Source: Perkinsus marinus ATCC 50983
Lineage: Eukaryota; Perkinsozoa; Perkinsida; Perkinsidae
DNA: 47,125 bases
Reading direction: 5' to 3'
Assembly (NCBI RefSeq): GCF_000006405.1
Contig: NW_003211319.1
Coordinates: forward strand, 152,494-199,618
The notes under the pieces were generated by a model. The model did not search any database and had not been told where the DNA came from. It saw only the letters and a program-made list of their open reading frames with translations. Positions 1-10,233 of this stretch are shown in pieces. Each line of letters opens with the position of its first letter. The first letter of the stretch is position 1. The position numbers were made by a program, and so were the translations under genes.

Positions 1-3000
1 CAGAAACTGAAGAGAGAGGCTAAAGTCCTGCTGGTGTCCAAAAGGGAGATTTGTGTAAGTTTTGGTATTTACTTTCTCGGCTATCGAAGGCTCGTGTGTG
101 AGATTTAATGGAGTTTCACCCGTTTTACGTCCATGTGAAAAACGCGATATGAAATGAAGTGAAAGCACCTTGCGAATTACGCCGGATAAATCACTCCATA
201 TCACGTGAAAAACATCACGAGTTTTACTACACGTTATTCGCTGCTCACTTGCGTTTTTCGTGAAGTGAAATGTGAAATATGTTTCTCATATCACGGGTGA
301 AACTTCGATGTCAGAGTAATGCATGTTCGCTTGCCTCAGCTGAGCTCAGGAGTTTGCTAATTATGTTATTAAAATTTACACGCGTATTAGGGTAGGAGTG
401 GACAGAAACCAACAAGAATTTTCCAGGAATTTTCATATTGTCACCAACACGTGTAGTTGATTATATGCATATTCTTTATGACTGAGCGCACTCTAGTGAC
501 CGAAGTGGAACAACCGTGTGATGCACTTACTTGTGAGAAATTCCAACTTTCGATGGTTATGAAGAGACGTATGCCTTTTTTTCAGACTAGAGATGATCAT
601 GTGATGAACATCTACAATAGATTGCGAATTGGCGACATGTAAGTTTCAGTGTTCGAGGAATATATGTTTGGTTTTCTCAGCTGATCTCGGGAGTTCGCTC
701 GCTAATTATGGAAGTTCGGGCGCGAATGTTCAGAAACTAACAAGAAATTTCTAAAATTTCCTCGGGAATTTCATAATACATGTACATGTGCATATTGATC
801 GTGTGGAGCTGGCCATGCTTCCTTGCTCAGGATGGCTACACATAGCCGCCAGCCGGGACCATATCAGTTCGAGGGCCCGTTATCAGAGAGTTTGACTATA
901 TCCTTATTAGCGGCTTATATACCTCCTGAGGGTAAGAAGAAAAAAATTTGTCGGCTTTGTAATTTCGCATGTTACGATGGTCGCGAGTCGTGGAGGGGTG
1001 AAGAGATCTCTGTTATGAACTAGCTAAAGAAGATATGAATAGTTACATATTTACAATGCGGTGTGGGAAAACGTACACATGGTGACATTTGTGGAAACTC
1101 TGGGAGGAAATTTTCGTTGATTTTTATGAACTTGTACTCGAATTTGTTTGTTAACCTTTATAATTAGTGAGGAAACTCCTGCACTCAGTTGAGGAAAGCG
1201 AACTTTTATTCCAACACTGGAGTTTCACCACCCTAGTGATATGAAAAACATATTTCACGACTACTGCATGCAGTGAATTTCGCCAAATTTTACACCACTT
1301 CACGTAAAACGGGTAAAACTTTAATGTGTAATTAGGGTAGTGAGATAATCTCGCTACTCACGGGAAAGGCCTCCTGATTGTCCCGAAGCAGTCTCGCATT
1401 GATTGAGCGATGATTTGCATTCCAACCTATGTGTTATCGGACATGTAACGTGTGTGAATGAGATCGGTACTTGTTGAATCTCACAGTGTGGTTTTATAGC
1501 AGCAACAGGTCCACTGTCGGTATGTAGGTTCCTTATGAATCGGAAATGAATTTGTGAAAAATTTGTAATGAGATTTTTTATCGTTTTCGCTCATCCGAGT
1601 CGACTGAGACACTTAAAACGAACCTCACTATCCTCAGAAACTGTCATGTGGATTTTAGATATCATCACAAGACTAGAAGCATTGCCATGTATTCCTCCGG
1701 GAACGCCAACACGGAAAACATTCTTTCACATAACTTCTCGCAGTGGCCTTCTCGCAGGTGAATCTACTGCCCAGTTCACTTCCTCGAGCGTTATTGTTCA
1801 TTATCGTTCAGGAGTTTTAAGTGCTTGAACATAAGCATAGAAACTCACATGGGAATTCGGATGAAAGTATACAGAAAAATTTCCGAAAATTTTCTCAGAA
1901 TTTTGATACTGTCATGACTACGTGCATATTTTCTCTCACGTTGGCAACAGCATTTATTGGACAACAAAACGTGATTTCTTCATTTTGAAGTTTCCGAGCT
2001 AACGCAGGTGGCCACAGGTACACGAACTGGTATAATATCACTACCGTGGAGATACGGTGGGTTGTCCCCACTACAGGAAGAGAGGCTCGGGTAAAGTCTT
2101 CGTGTCAGTGTTGGAATATATGCTCGCTTTCCTCGCCTGAGTTGAAGAGTTTTCTCAATTCTGGTAGAAGTGTACAGGAACCGGAAAGAAATTCGCAAAA
2201 TTTCCTCAGAATTTTCATATTGTCACCGACATATGTGAGTGACCATATGTATTTCTTAACATTGTTCGGAATGAAGAATCAACGCCATTCATCGTGGAAT
2301 AGATCAGAATATTAGTTGCTAATTAGTTTTTGACAATTCTGGAGTAGACTAGACAACTTGCTTGGGTGTACGTTGGAGTTTCACGACCCGTTTTACGTGA
2401 AGTGGCGTAGTAAAACTCGGTGAAAAACGCGATATTCGCGGTGATATGCAGTAGTCGTGAAATGTGTTTTTCACTAGTGTTCTTCATATCACTAGGGTGC
2501 ATTACTTTACATCGCGGTTTTCTTTGCTCTATATGATCGCGACAGTAGTTCCATAGTGATTCTCATTGACGAGAATGATCCTGTTACGCCGGTGAAGTTG
2601 TCGCTCACAATTTTATCTGTCTACTAGTCTCGAAATTGTGAGTGCGCCAAACAATGGAGTTTCACCCGTTTTACGTGGAGTGGCGTAAAACGCAATATCT
2701 GCGCCTTGCAATAGTCGTGAAATATGTTTCTCACTCGTGTTTTTCATATCACTAGGGTGAAACTCCAATGTATCCGACTCGACTTTATTTTTTCACTTGA
2801 TAAGATACAAACCCCTCCTGCCAAGATCGCTCACAAGCGGTTTCTGTGTTGTCACCGATCGTCACCAAGAATCAACACCAAGACGGGCCTCCGTATCACT
2901 ACTCAGGTTGGCTTTCCCTCATACGTAAGTGTAGTGGCTCCCATTTCGTTGATTACCCTTTTCTAAGGTGCGATGTGTCGGCGGTGAGCATCGGCGCTCA

Positions 3001-6000
3001 ACGAGGAGGGGAAGTTCCTGGGGAGTTCGCCGCGTCAGGGAATGGTCATTCATCACCGCATTTCTCGCAAACCAGAAAGGTGACGATGTGGTATTGAAAA
3101 TTGTTTTAGTAATTTTTCAGATTCGCTCTCAAACTGTCGCGGTGGCAGATTTGGATGTCAAATTCCCCACTGAAAAAAGAATCACATCTGTGAGGGAAGA
3201 GCAAAACGAAGGCGATGAAGGTAAGCTCGTCGCGGTTGACTTGGTATTAGAACTCAAACGCTGAACTTGTATAGAGCAGTTTTGGAATATGTTTGTTTTC
3301 TCAGCGGAGCTCAGGAGTTTTAAGGCTACATTATGAAAATTTACGCAAAATTTGAGGTGTGAGAAAATTTACAAGAATTTTCCTGTTGTATTCATGAACA
3401 GTTGAGCATGTTCGTTACTCTGTAGTTCGTCTCAGACCGATCGGAATCATTGACCACTGAGGTGGGAGGCGGCTCAAACATGATGAGGAAACACAGCTTA
3501 TTCAGTTTGTAAGAGTCCCTACACGAGTTCAAGCCCATGGTGGACTCGTTTATAGATTCCACACTACTACTTTACGTATCGGTATCGTATTCTTGGGTCG
3601 TCAGTCACCTGGATGCCACAACATAGTTTGGGGGCTCAAGTCGTATGTGGATGCTCAGCCTGGAGGTCAACTCATTGGCATCGCCCTAGGGGCTTTGGGA
3701 TTCGTAATTGATCAGCCTCATCTGATCAGGCTGATGTTCAGAATCATTGTCGTCAGGTGAAAGGGTATACTGTGAATTTGGACTCGGATCAGTTGCTTTC
3801 GCTGTATCGTAACCAGTCAGGACTAGACCTCCTGGGAAGAACTGATCTCACTTTGAGAACTACCGAAGATCTCATCGCGTGCGCACGTATGGTTTCATCA
3901 TCATCATCGCCATGCATATCGTAGTTTTGTTTTTCTCGAGGTACTTGCCAGAAACTGTCTCTAGACGGTGTCGTGGTGGTTGGCGGTGTCGGCACTCATG
4001 CTGATTCTGCCCTACTCGCAGAGACGATGGCAAAAATGCAAGTCTCAACTAAAGTCATTGGAGTAAGTACGGTTCGGGAAAACGGCATTCAGATTTTCTT
4101 TCACCAGGTGCCAGCGTCTGTTGAAAATGACATACCTCTGGTAGAACAGACCCTCGGTTACGACACTGCATGTAAAGTGTTTTCTAATATCATTGGCAAT
4201 ATTGCAACGCTCGCAGCGAGCGGAACTCGCGAATGGTAAGTATTATCTTCAGAGAAAAGGGAGCTTGTGCTGGCTTTGTCTCAGGTACTTCATTCGTATC
4301 TGTGGACGCTCTATGAGCCATATCGCCGCTGAATGCGCACTGCATGCTCATCCGAACTTGGTAGGGTGATGATCAATGAAGATTGTAACCCTCAAATCGG
4401 TGAATTCAAATTTGACAGTGTTGCGACTGACTTGCAAAATGATCAGCATCATGGCAATGTGATCGATAAGAATATTACGATTCCTATGAACAATTTGGTT
4501 TGCCCTGTTTTTGGGTAGCGGCGTACGCGAGGTCACCGATAGTGACTGTCTAGCATACTATGAGTAGACCTAAAAACCAATGTGGGAATATGCAGAAGTG
4601 TTGGTGACAATATGAAAATTATGAGGGAATTTTGACAAATTCTCATCGGTAGACTTCTACCCCAAGTCGTATGTAAACTTGTATAATTAGTGAGGAAACT
4701 CCCGAACTCAGCTCTGAAAAGCGAACATATATTTCACCATGAACGGCGCTCAAACATTATCAAGGAAAATAGAGATGTGTTTCTTCTATTTTAGTTTTTG
4801 ATTTCTGAGGAAATTCGAGCCCGGAATATGAGCTTGCGCGATCTGATCAACTTAGTATGTGATGTGATTTTGAAGAGATGTCAGCAAGGAATGGACTATG
4901 GTGTGGTAAGAATCCGCATGGCCCTTATAATCCACGCTATGATCTCTCTCATTGGAGGTTCTTATTCCAGAGTCGGTCACAGACGCTCTCGACGAGTTGA
5001 AAGAACTTGAAGAAGAGGTTGAGAATCGACCGGGTCTGCCGTCTTGAGAAGTCTACCGTAGATACGATCGATGCACGCACAAGAACATAGGTTGTTGATG
5101 AATGCCTCTACTGGTGTGAAGCCAAGCACGATGCTCCATCGAAGTTTGTTTGAGACGCTGAGTCCGAGCGCTAGAGCCATGTAGGCTTTGGTCTTCGCGG
5201 TGATGATGTTCATTAGTATACTGCATTCGAATCAGTGTGGTGAAGTTTGCACATGGTCAACCACATGTGTTGGTGATAGGATGAAAATTCTGAGAAAATT
5301 TTGGGATTTTCTCTATGGTTTCTGTACACTTCTAATCGAATTCGTATATAAACTCATATGATTAGCGAGCTAAGCTGAGGGGAGCGAACTTATACTCCTA
5401 CTCCAACACTGGATCGAATATCCACGAAAGTCTTACCTGATCAGTTTGTGGTTACTAATACGTCTCATAGGAGTAATCTTCACACTTCTTTGACAAGAAA
5501 TGTGGCACATTTCGAGACTCTTACATCGGCGCTCACTAAAATTTGAGAATATATGATTCCCTTTAGTCGCTCTGAGCTGATTCAAAATTCTCTGTCTGTG
5601 TTTTTACGATTACATTCGGAGGACGTTGAGATGAATTTCTGTCGTGAAGTTCTTTTACTTTTTGCGAAGTGAGTCGTTAATGAATTTCCAGGTACGACTC
5701 TCTACCTGATAGAATCCAATATGGTATATGGCAACAGTAAGTAAGCAACAGTTTCCTCGGTTGCTGAATGGCATCAGATACGTGGCAACGCTTTCTGGGA
5801 GCCAATACGAACTGCCCCATTTGGAGTCTGAACTGCTACTCAAGTCGCTGGTGGCAATAGAGTTGCCCAGAAGACGGTGAGTTCGCAGATATCACAATCG
5901 CGAGTAAGAGAGTCGACTTTCAGACATCGGCTACTACAAGAGAATCCACTACTACCACGACTACTGGGCAACAGGACCATTGATCACTTCACGGATTGTT

Positions 6001-6935
6001 GCCATACTCACAGCTTGCATATCCAGGGTCGCAGCGCGATGCCTTCTAATTTTGACGCGGACCTGGGGTAACCGATGATTGTGATAGACTCGTGCGTAGA
6101 AGCTGCATTTGACTTTTATGTACACTATGGGCTATGGTGCGGGTGTTCTCATACACGCTGAGAAGGGAGGTCTTCTGGTTAGTGTTGAAGGGCTCGATAA
6201 AGATGTCGCTGATTGGACAGTGGTTGGAGTAAGTCACGAATATTTCGCGGAAAATCGGAGTATGTTTTCTCCATGATAGATTCCTCTCGATTCGCTGGTT
6301 ACGGTATCACTAGATGAGGACAATTCGGAATGTCATGTGAGTTTAGGGAAGAGAAGTGTCTGTGTGTAAACTGAGAACAGGTTCACATAAAACAGGAAGC
6401 TCTGCATGTGTTCGCGGATGTGCGTACAAACCACATCCCGAGAGTCTTATGCGACTTACCTGAACCCAGTAAACGACGCTTTGTGAATATCGGACCGGTG
6501 AGCCAGAGGTTGCAATAGGGAATATATGGACATTGCCTCTTAGTTACAATACAACATTCCTGAGGTCTCTCGTCAATGCGTGAGATCTTTAAAGTTGCGC
6601 AACCTAGGAGGGCCACCAAGTAGCATCTCGCACGAAAGGAAGGTAAACTTAAATTCACTATTCCTGTCAAATGTTGTCAGAGCCAGTGTTGGAGTATATG
6701 TCCGCTTTTTTCAGCTAGGTTCACAAATTTTCCACACTAGTAACAGAAGTTTACATACGAATCAGTTCTTGGTGAAATGTACATATTGCGATTTATCATC
6801 TCTCAGGGGTCTTCGGGCTCATCGGAAGCTATTAAAGCGGTACGCAAGAGTGCGCATAAATCGCATTCTAGACGGAAACATATTGATACAGCTTCTGAAC
6901 CGCGAAGAGAGGAGTCCAGGTATTCCGCTATCTAG
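1..6935 (+). CDS. Pyrophosphate-type 6-phosphofructokinase, two-domain (beta-alpha-like) protein, 5' truncated by the window
   Basis: Glycolytic enzyme phosphorylating fructose-6-phosphate, PPi-dependent subgroup (group II). The window enters near the end of a first domain: exons 1-54, about 497-638 and 831-931, the last with GPYQFEGP, the family's C-terminal 'GPLQF-G' block. A second domain follows: about 3,500-3,703 (RIGIVFLGRQSPGCHN, the degenerate GGQ-PG-HN loop), 3,757-3,891 (LDLLGRT), 3,952-4,062 (VVVVGGVGTHADSALLAE), 4,108-4,235 (VPASVENDIP, GYDTACKV), 4,285-4,360 (GRSMSHIAAECALHAHPN), 4,795-4,905, 4,958-5,033, 5,567-5,668, 5,692-5,736, 5,778-5,876, 5,975-6,067 (GRSAMPSNFD), about 6,100-6,228, 6,280-6,336, 6,381-6,497, 6,544-6,642 (again GP-LQY) and 6,807-6,935 (basic tail, stop TAG). 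Most junction phases agree; the 5,033/5,567 and 6,067 junctions do not and need RNA. The second domain resembles the plant PFP alpha (regulatory) subunit. Exons at 932-3,490 are only partly resolved. Confidence 0.85.
108..310 (+). repeat. Repeat B copy 1 (MITE-like, inverted ends)
   Basis: It begins GGAGTTTCACCCGTTTTACG and ends with a matching inverted GGGTGAAACTT. The interior holds several further GTGAAA/TTTCAC inverted pairs. It sits in the first intron of the window and is the longest copy, about 200 bp. Confidence 0.7.
310..477 (+). repeat. Repeat A copy 1
   Basis: Carries the A landmarks in order: CTCAGCTGAGCTC, AATTTACACGCG, ACAGAAACCAACAAGAATTT, TTGTCACCAACACGTGTAG, ATATGCATATTC. 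It abuts B copy 1, so the two families are adjacent in one intron. Confidence 0.75.
645..800 (+). repeat. Repeat A copy 2
   Basis: Diverged A copy: CAGTGTTCGAGGAATATATG, CTCAGCTGATCTCGGGAG, CAGAAACTAACAAGAAATTT and ACATGTGCATATTG. It lies in the intron between the exons ending at 638 and starting at 831. Confidence 0.7.
1080..1222 (-). repeat. Repeat A copy 3 (reverse)
   Basis: Reverse-complement A copy: TCGTTGATTTTTATGAACTT, ATAATTAGTGAGGAAACTCC, then TTATTCCAACACTGG at its right end. It directly abuts B copy 2, as copy 1 abuts B copy 1. Confidence 0.7.
1222..1325 (-). repeat. Repeat B copy 2
   Basis: Begins GGAGTTTCACCACCCTAGTG and ends CACTTCACGTAAAACGGGTA. The order of inner blocks is reversed relative to copies 3 and 4. 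About 100 bp. Confidence 0.7.
1815..1940 (+). repeat. Repeat A copy 4 (partial)
   Basis: Lacks the left third. The remaining landmarks are GAAAGTATACAGAAAAATTT, TTTTCTCAGAATTTTGATAC, TGTCATGACTACGTGCATAT. Confidence 0.5.
2103..2256 (+). repeat. Repeat A copy 5
   Basis: Well-preserved copy: CAGTGTTGGAATATATGCTC, GCTTTCCTCGCCTGAGTTGA, AGAAGTGTACAGGAACCGG, TTCATATTGTCACCGACATA and GACCATATGTATTTC. Confidence 0.75.
2373..2502 (+). repeat. Repeat B copy 3
   Basis: GGAGTTTCACGACCCGTTTT, then GTGAAGTGGCGTAGTAAAAC, GATATGCAGTAGTCGTGAAA, and CATATCACTAGGGTG at the right end. Confidence 0.75.
2655..2771 (+). repeat. Repeat B copy 4 (best-preserved termini)
   Basis: Begins TGGAGTTTCACCC and ends GGGTGAAACTCCA, a perfect 13-bp terminal inverted repeat around about 90 bp. 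This copy best defines the element as MITE-like. Confidence 0.8.
3278..3415 (+). repeat. Repeat A copy 6
   Basis: Contains TTTTGGAATATGTTTG, TCTCAGCGGAGCTCAGGAGT, ATTATGAAAATTTACG and AAAATTTACAAGAATTTTCC. It is in an intron of the phosphofructokinase gene. Confidence 0.65.
4583..4738 (-). repeat. Repeat A copy 7 (reverse)
   Basis: AGTGTTGGTGACAATATGAA, AGACTTCTACCCCAAGTCGT, ATAATTAGTGAGGAAACTCC, CGAACTCAGCTCTGAAAAGC. It lies inside intron 4,361-4,794. Confidence 0.75.
5250..5413 (-). repeat. Repeat A copy 8 (reverse)
   Basis: CACATGGTCAACCACATGTG, TTGGTGATAGGATGAAAATT, TTTCTGTACACTTCTAATCG, and TACTCCAACACTGG at its right end. Confidence 0.75.
6682..6790 (+). repeat. Repeat A copy 9
   Basis: CCAGTGTTGGAGTATATGTC, GCTTTTTTCAGCTAGGTTCA, AACAGAAGTTTACATACGAA. 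It lies in the last intron (6,643-6,806) of the phosphofructokinase gene. Confidence 0.65.
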
Positions 6936-7912
6936 AAGAGTTGACTACCCCATTATCGTGGTTGCCCAGGTCTGAGATCTACCGCCCCCCTGGGGCGCAT
7001 TATCGAGTGGTGAAAGTAGATATCAGAGAAGTTACAGAAGCTGTGAAATCTGAGTAACCTTGTGATCATTTTTATATCGCAGAAAAGTATTTTCTTTTTG
7101 TCACTAGCGTTGAGTATATACCATAATGTGAACACTTCTCGATTTTCAATTTAGCTCTTCATCCCGGTACTGAACACAGAACTAATGATCAACGAGGGGC
7201 AATTGATTAAGAACCACACATCGCAGCTATCATTACAAACACTGTAGCAGCTGACAGTAATTATAACATTGCAAACGAAGTTGAATTAATATTCGTACAA
7301 GAAACACGCCCTCCGGTGGATTGGAACTCAGCTGGAACTACTACAGCCATATCTTGTTCTCCTTGATAAGTATCTGTTTTAAACCTGCTTTCCGAACGGG
7401 TCTTCCCCGAGAGACCAACTTCACTATTTCTCGCAGTTGAAAAAGGATGCTCGTGATGCGCATTCTTTCTTCTGCGTTTGCATCGATCGACAGTTCATGC
7501 CTGGCCAGGAGAGACTGTTACGATACATGCGAGAGATAACATTATATTTTACACTGGATGGGGATTTGCATGGCAAATGATGTTGATCGGTGACCAGAGC
7601 CGAAACGCTTTCATCAGCCACGCACTCAACGGATCGCCGTCAAGATGATAACTCGACTAGTGGTTCATAGAAAATCACTCCTATCGAATGGAGAATGGAG
7701 AAAAGATATGAAGAATGAAAATGATAACTCATTCCGAGCCCAGGGCCATCAATGTTGTACGTATATAGACCGACTACAGTATAGACAGCGATAGACGAAT
7801 GTAGGCCTGTATTATAGGCCCACAAGACACCAGCGAAGACCGGCCAATCACAGAAGGATCTGAAGACTGATAATTGTCTTGAAGTGCTTACGAACGCGGA
7901 GTCGCATTGAGG
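6936..7912. other. Intergenic 977 bp; one weak plus-strand exon candidate
   Basis: No gene is supported. On the plus strand, about 7,390-7,575 is open and reads LKKDARDAHSFFCVC... then MPGQERLLRYMREIT.... A possible acceptor (CTCGCAG) lies at about 7,437 and the frame stops after LHGK. It resembles nothing I recognise and has no clear start. Minus-strand frames over 7,424-7,825 are short and featureless. The stretch should hold the 3' ends of both neighbours, which converge here. Confidence 0.3.
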
Positions 7913-9217
7913 TTATATAAACCTCCGGATGGCTTCCTGTACGGTGCGAAGAGGGTTTATGGCACCACCTCCGACTCGTAGAGTTTGAGATGTGTCACTC
8001 TTGACCGGTTCCACTCCCAACAGTATCAAACGCTTTACCATGATCGGCTCCATGCTCATCGAAAGAAGGATAGCAGCGAGGCCAGCAACGAGCGGAGCTG
8101 CCACTGATGAGCCGCTGGATCTCTGCAGGGTACCGTCTGCGTAACGACCGACGAGGGTTCTCGTCCCATAAGCAGCAACGTCAACCCTATCCCCCCAATT
8201 TGAATACTCGTGGAGAACATTCCGCTTCTTGTCATCATCCAGAAAGGCTACGCAGATACCGAATGGGCCACCGTACGAACAAGGAAAAATTTGACTGGCG
8301 TCGATACCAGCATTCCCAGCTGCAGATACGAATATTATATCATTCTCTTCTAGAAAGTAGAGGGCGTTCATTAACAGATATCTTGATTCCTGAGTTAGGT
8401 CATCGAGAGAAAATCCGAACGACATGGACACGATGTCAACCTCCAGATCGATTGCCATGTCTATAGCTTCCAGCACCCTAGAAAGGTCGAGCCTTCTCTT
8501 GATTGCTATTTGTAGTGGCACCAATGTTACATTAGGGGCGACCCCCGCCAAACCGACGGAATTGTTGCTCTTGGCGGCAAGGAGTCTGCAGATGTGGGTC
8601 CCATGTTCAATAGGGTCCGTCAAAACAGACGAGTCAGTGACGAAGTTCCATCCCCCGTCCACAACGCCGCCGCTCCTCTTCTTTAGAGTGGCCTTCAAGG
8701 GGGCGAAATCTGGATCGGTCCAGTCAATGCCAAAATCGATAACGGCGACCTTGACAGCCCGTTGGACATGAGGGAGAAGGAGCTGCCATACTTCGCCCAT
8801 TTTCATCCACTTCAGATGCCTTTGGAAGCGAGCATCGCGATCGTTCACATGAAGGTCCTTGTCGTATTCGTCGCTATCTGGTATACTGAAGATTTCGGCA
8901 TATTGATCAATAGCGCATTCGGAACGCAGAGCTAGATTGCGGCTGGCTGAAGTCACGAAGCTGCAGAGAGCACCGCTATCGATGCTGGAAGCTGAAGTCT
9001 TGACCACTTGAGTATGGACGTACTCGAGACTCCTGATCTCAGTGGTATCCAGGAAAGCGACGATCTTCGGGTCGGGTGTGAGACCGGCATCCCTCAGCAT
9101 TTCGGGCAGATGACGAACATCGACGTAGTCAGCTCCGTGCTTGATGGAAATTAGAGTGGATCTCTCGGAATAGGCGAGAACGGCGAGCGACGCGAGATGA
9201 ATGACATTGGCGAACAT
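7913..9217 (-). CDS. Secreted subtilisin-like serine protease (S8), single exon
   Basis: 434-residue ORF from ATG at 9,217. The N-terminus (MFANVIHLASLAVLAYSERS) is a probable signal peptide. A propeptide-like region of about 120 residues precedes the catalytic domain. The S8 triad is visible in order: Asp161 in VAVIDFGIDWTD, His205 in EHGTHICRLLAAK and Ser371 in SGSSVAAPLVAGLAA. The oxyanion Asn302 lies in SAAGNAG. The serine motif is GSS rather than the common GTS. Perkinsus species are known for abundant secreted subtilisins, which fits the proposed organism. There are no introns or TM segment beyond the leader, so the product is probably secreted, possibly as a zymogen. All key residues are present, so it is likely active. 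Confidence 0.92.
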   Translation of the reverse strand: MFANVIHLASLAVLAYSERSTLISIKHGADYVDVRHLPEMLRDAGLTPDPKIVAFLDTTEIRSLEYVHTQVVKTSASSIDSGALCSFVTSASRNLALRSECAIDQYAEIFSIPDSDEYDKDLHVNDRDARFQRHLKWMKMGEVWQLLLPHVQRAVKVAVIDFGIDWTDPDFAPLKATLKKRSGGVVDGGWNFVTDSSVLTDPIEHGTHICRLLAAKSNNSVGLAGVAPNVTLVPLQIAIKRRLDLSRVLEAIDMAIDLEVDIVSMSFGFSLDDLTQESRYLLMNALYFLEENDIIFVSAAGNAGIDASQIFPCSYGGPFGICVAFLDDDKKRNVLHEYSNWGDRVDVAAYGTRTLVGRYADGTLQRSSGSSVAAPLVAGLAAILLSMSMEPIMVKRLILLGVEPVKSDTSQTLRVGGGAINPLRTVQEAIRRFI

Positions 9218-10233
9218 TTTTAGTCACTGCTGCTACCTAAGGAGACAATCGGCCCGAGCGTTGGGGCAAAGTACAAAATCCAAGGCGAAGGACAAAATCC
9301 AAGGCGGTTGTCTTCAGAGACAGAGCGAAGCGGGTGAGACTTTTGCCCATTGTGCGTTTCGGCCAGCGGGTTCCTACTTTTTCTACGATATTGGGGATAC
9401 TCGAAGAAACATCAGGTGAAAGCGGCACGCAGTGAAGTAGTTGAAATACAGGTACAATCCAACTGTAAGCTCGGAGAAAAACGAAAGAGAGAAAAATCGA
9501 AGAGCTCGGAAGAACAAATCGCGCCACGAAGTCCCTTGACAAATCGCCTTTGCCCCAAATCGCCGCTCGCTTCGAGTTTCGGCCCGAGTCCTTAAATTTC
9601 GGTTACCCGCCTTGGAACTTGGTCAGCATTCTTGGATTTTGATCATGTGTCTCGGACTCTGGGTGCCACGGCGCCACGCGCCGCTGAGTGGAACGTGGCC
9701 GTAACGGAGACTTCTACGGAATCACGCAGCGATGCCGAATCGCGAATGTAAATAAAAAGCACGAAGAGTTACCAGTTTCCGATCAAGACCCTTGATCCGA
9801 GTTTGTGGGCAGTCCACTGCGTAGTATTGCGCTACTAGAGAGTAGACGGCGTATGATTCCGCGGCGTAAGCTTCCGCCTACGGAGGAGGTGACACCGTGA
9901 TATTGGGCTGGTAGAGCGCGCGTCACATTTTTTCTACTCGAGGACGTCGCACCACTAGATGAACTTCATCTGATGAAATGAAGTCTAGGGATTCTGTCCA
10001 CACTAAATGCGACATCTCACTTGATAAGATCAGAACAAGTTGAGGACTGGATTTCCGTGTTGCAGCTCAGTCATTGGCATAGACTAGGTAAACTAGGATA
10101 TCGTAAGAAACTCTCACTTACTAATACTCAACATTATCGATGCACATGAATCGTGGACATCAGACGTATGGTGTCTAGACTCCAGCCCATGTGATCAAAA
10201 AATTGTCAGCAATACTCATCGCGAATCCTCTCA
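9218..10233. other. Intergenic 1.0 kb upstream of the subtilisin gene
   Basis: No convincing gene. A short tandem duplication (ACAAAATCCAAGGCG twice, about 9,270-9,305) lies within 100 bp of the subtilisin start, in its probable 5' leader or promoter. ORFs over 9,201-9,595 are short and lack homology. The rest has no structure I can name. Confidence 0.4.

Larger units (their letters stand above)
932..3490 (+). other. Inter-domain intron zone of the phosphofructokinase gene
   Basis: This stretch separates the two phosphofructokinase domains. It is dominated by copies of repeats A and B (listed separately). A likely small exon is 3,123-3,223 (reads IRSQTVAVADLD..., then donor GTAAGC), which fits the linker before the second domain. 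Another candidate ends at about 2,920 before GTAAGTGTAG. The reading frame through the zone could not be closed by eye. Confidence 0.45.

Noticed and set aside
4333-4518. Plus-strand frame with VMINEDC following HPNL in the phosphofructokinase gene
   Set aside because: It looked like the family's HPN-hydrophobic block after a 5-base shift. However, the exon at 4,795 continues HPNL perfectly in phase (FLISEEIRARNMSLRD), so 4,361-4,794 is an intron.
4977-5213. Minus-strand frame (MNIITAKTKAYMALALGL...)
   Set aside because: It overlaps an intron and exon of the phosphofructokinase gene, with no motif and no splice support.
7424-7825. Two minus-strand frames of 61-65 codons
   Set aside because: Short, unrelated to each other and without domain, leader or splice evidence.
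8107-8771. Plus-strand frames of 115-119 codons inside the subtilisin gene
   Set aside because: They are antisense shadows of a well-supported catalytic domain.
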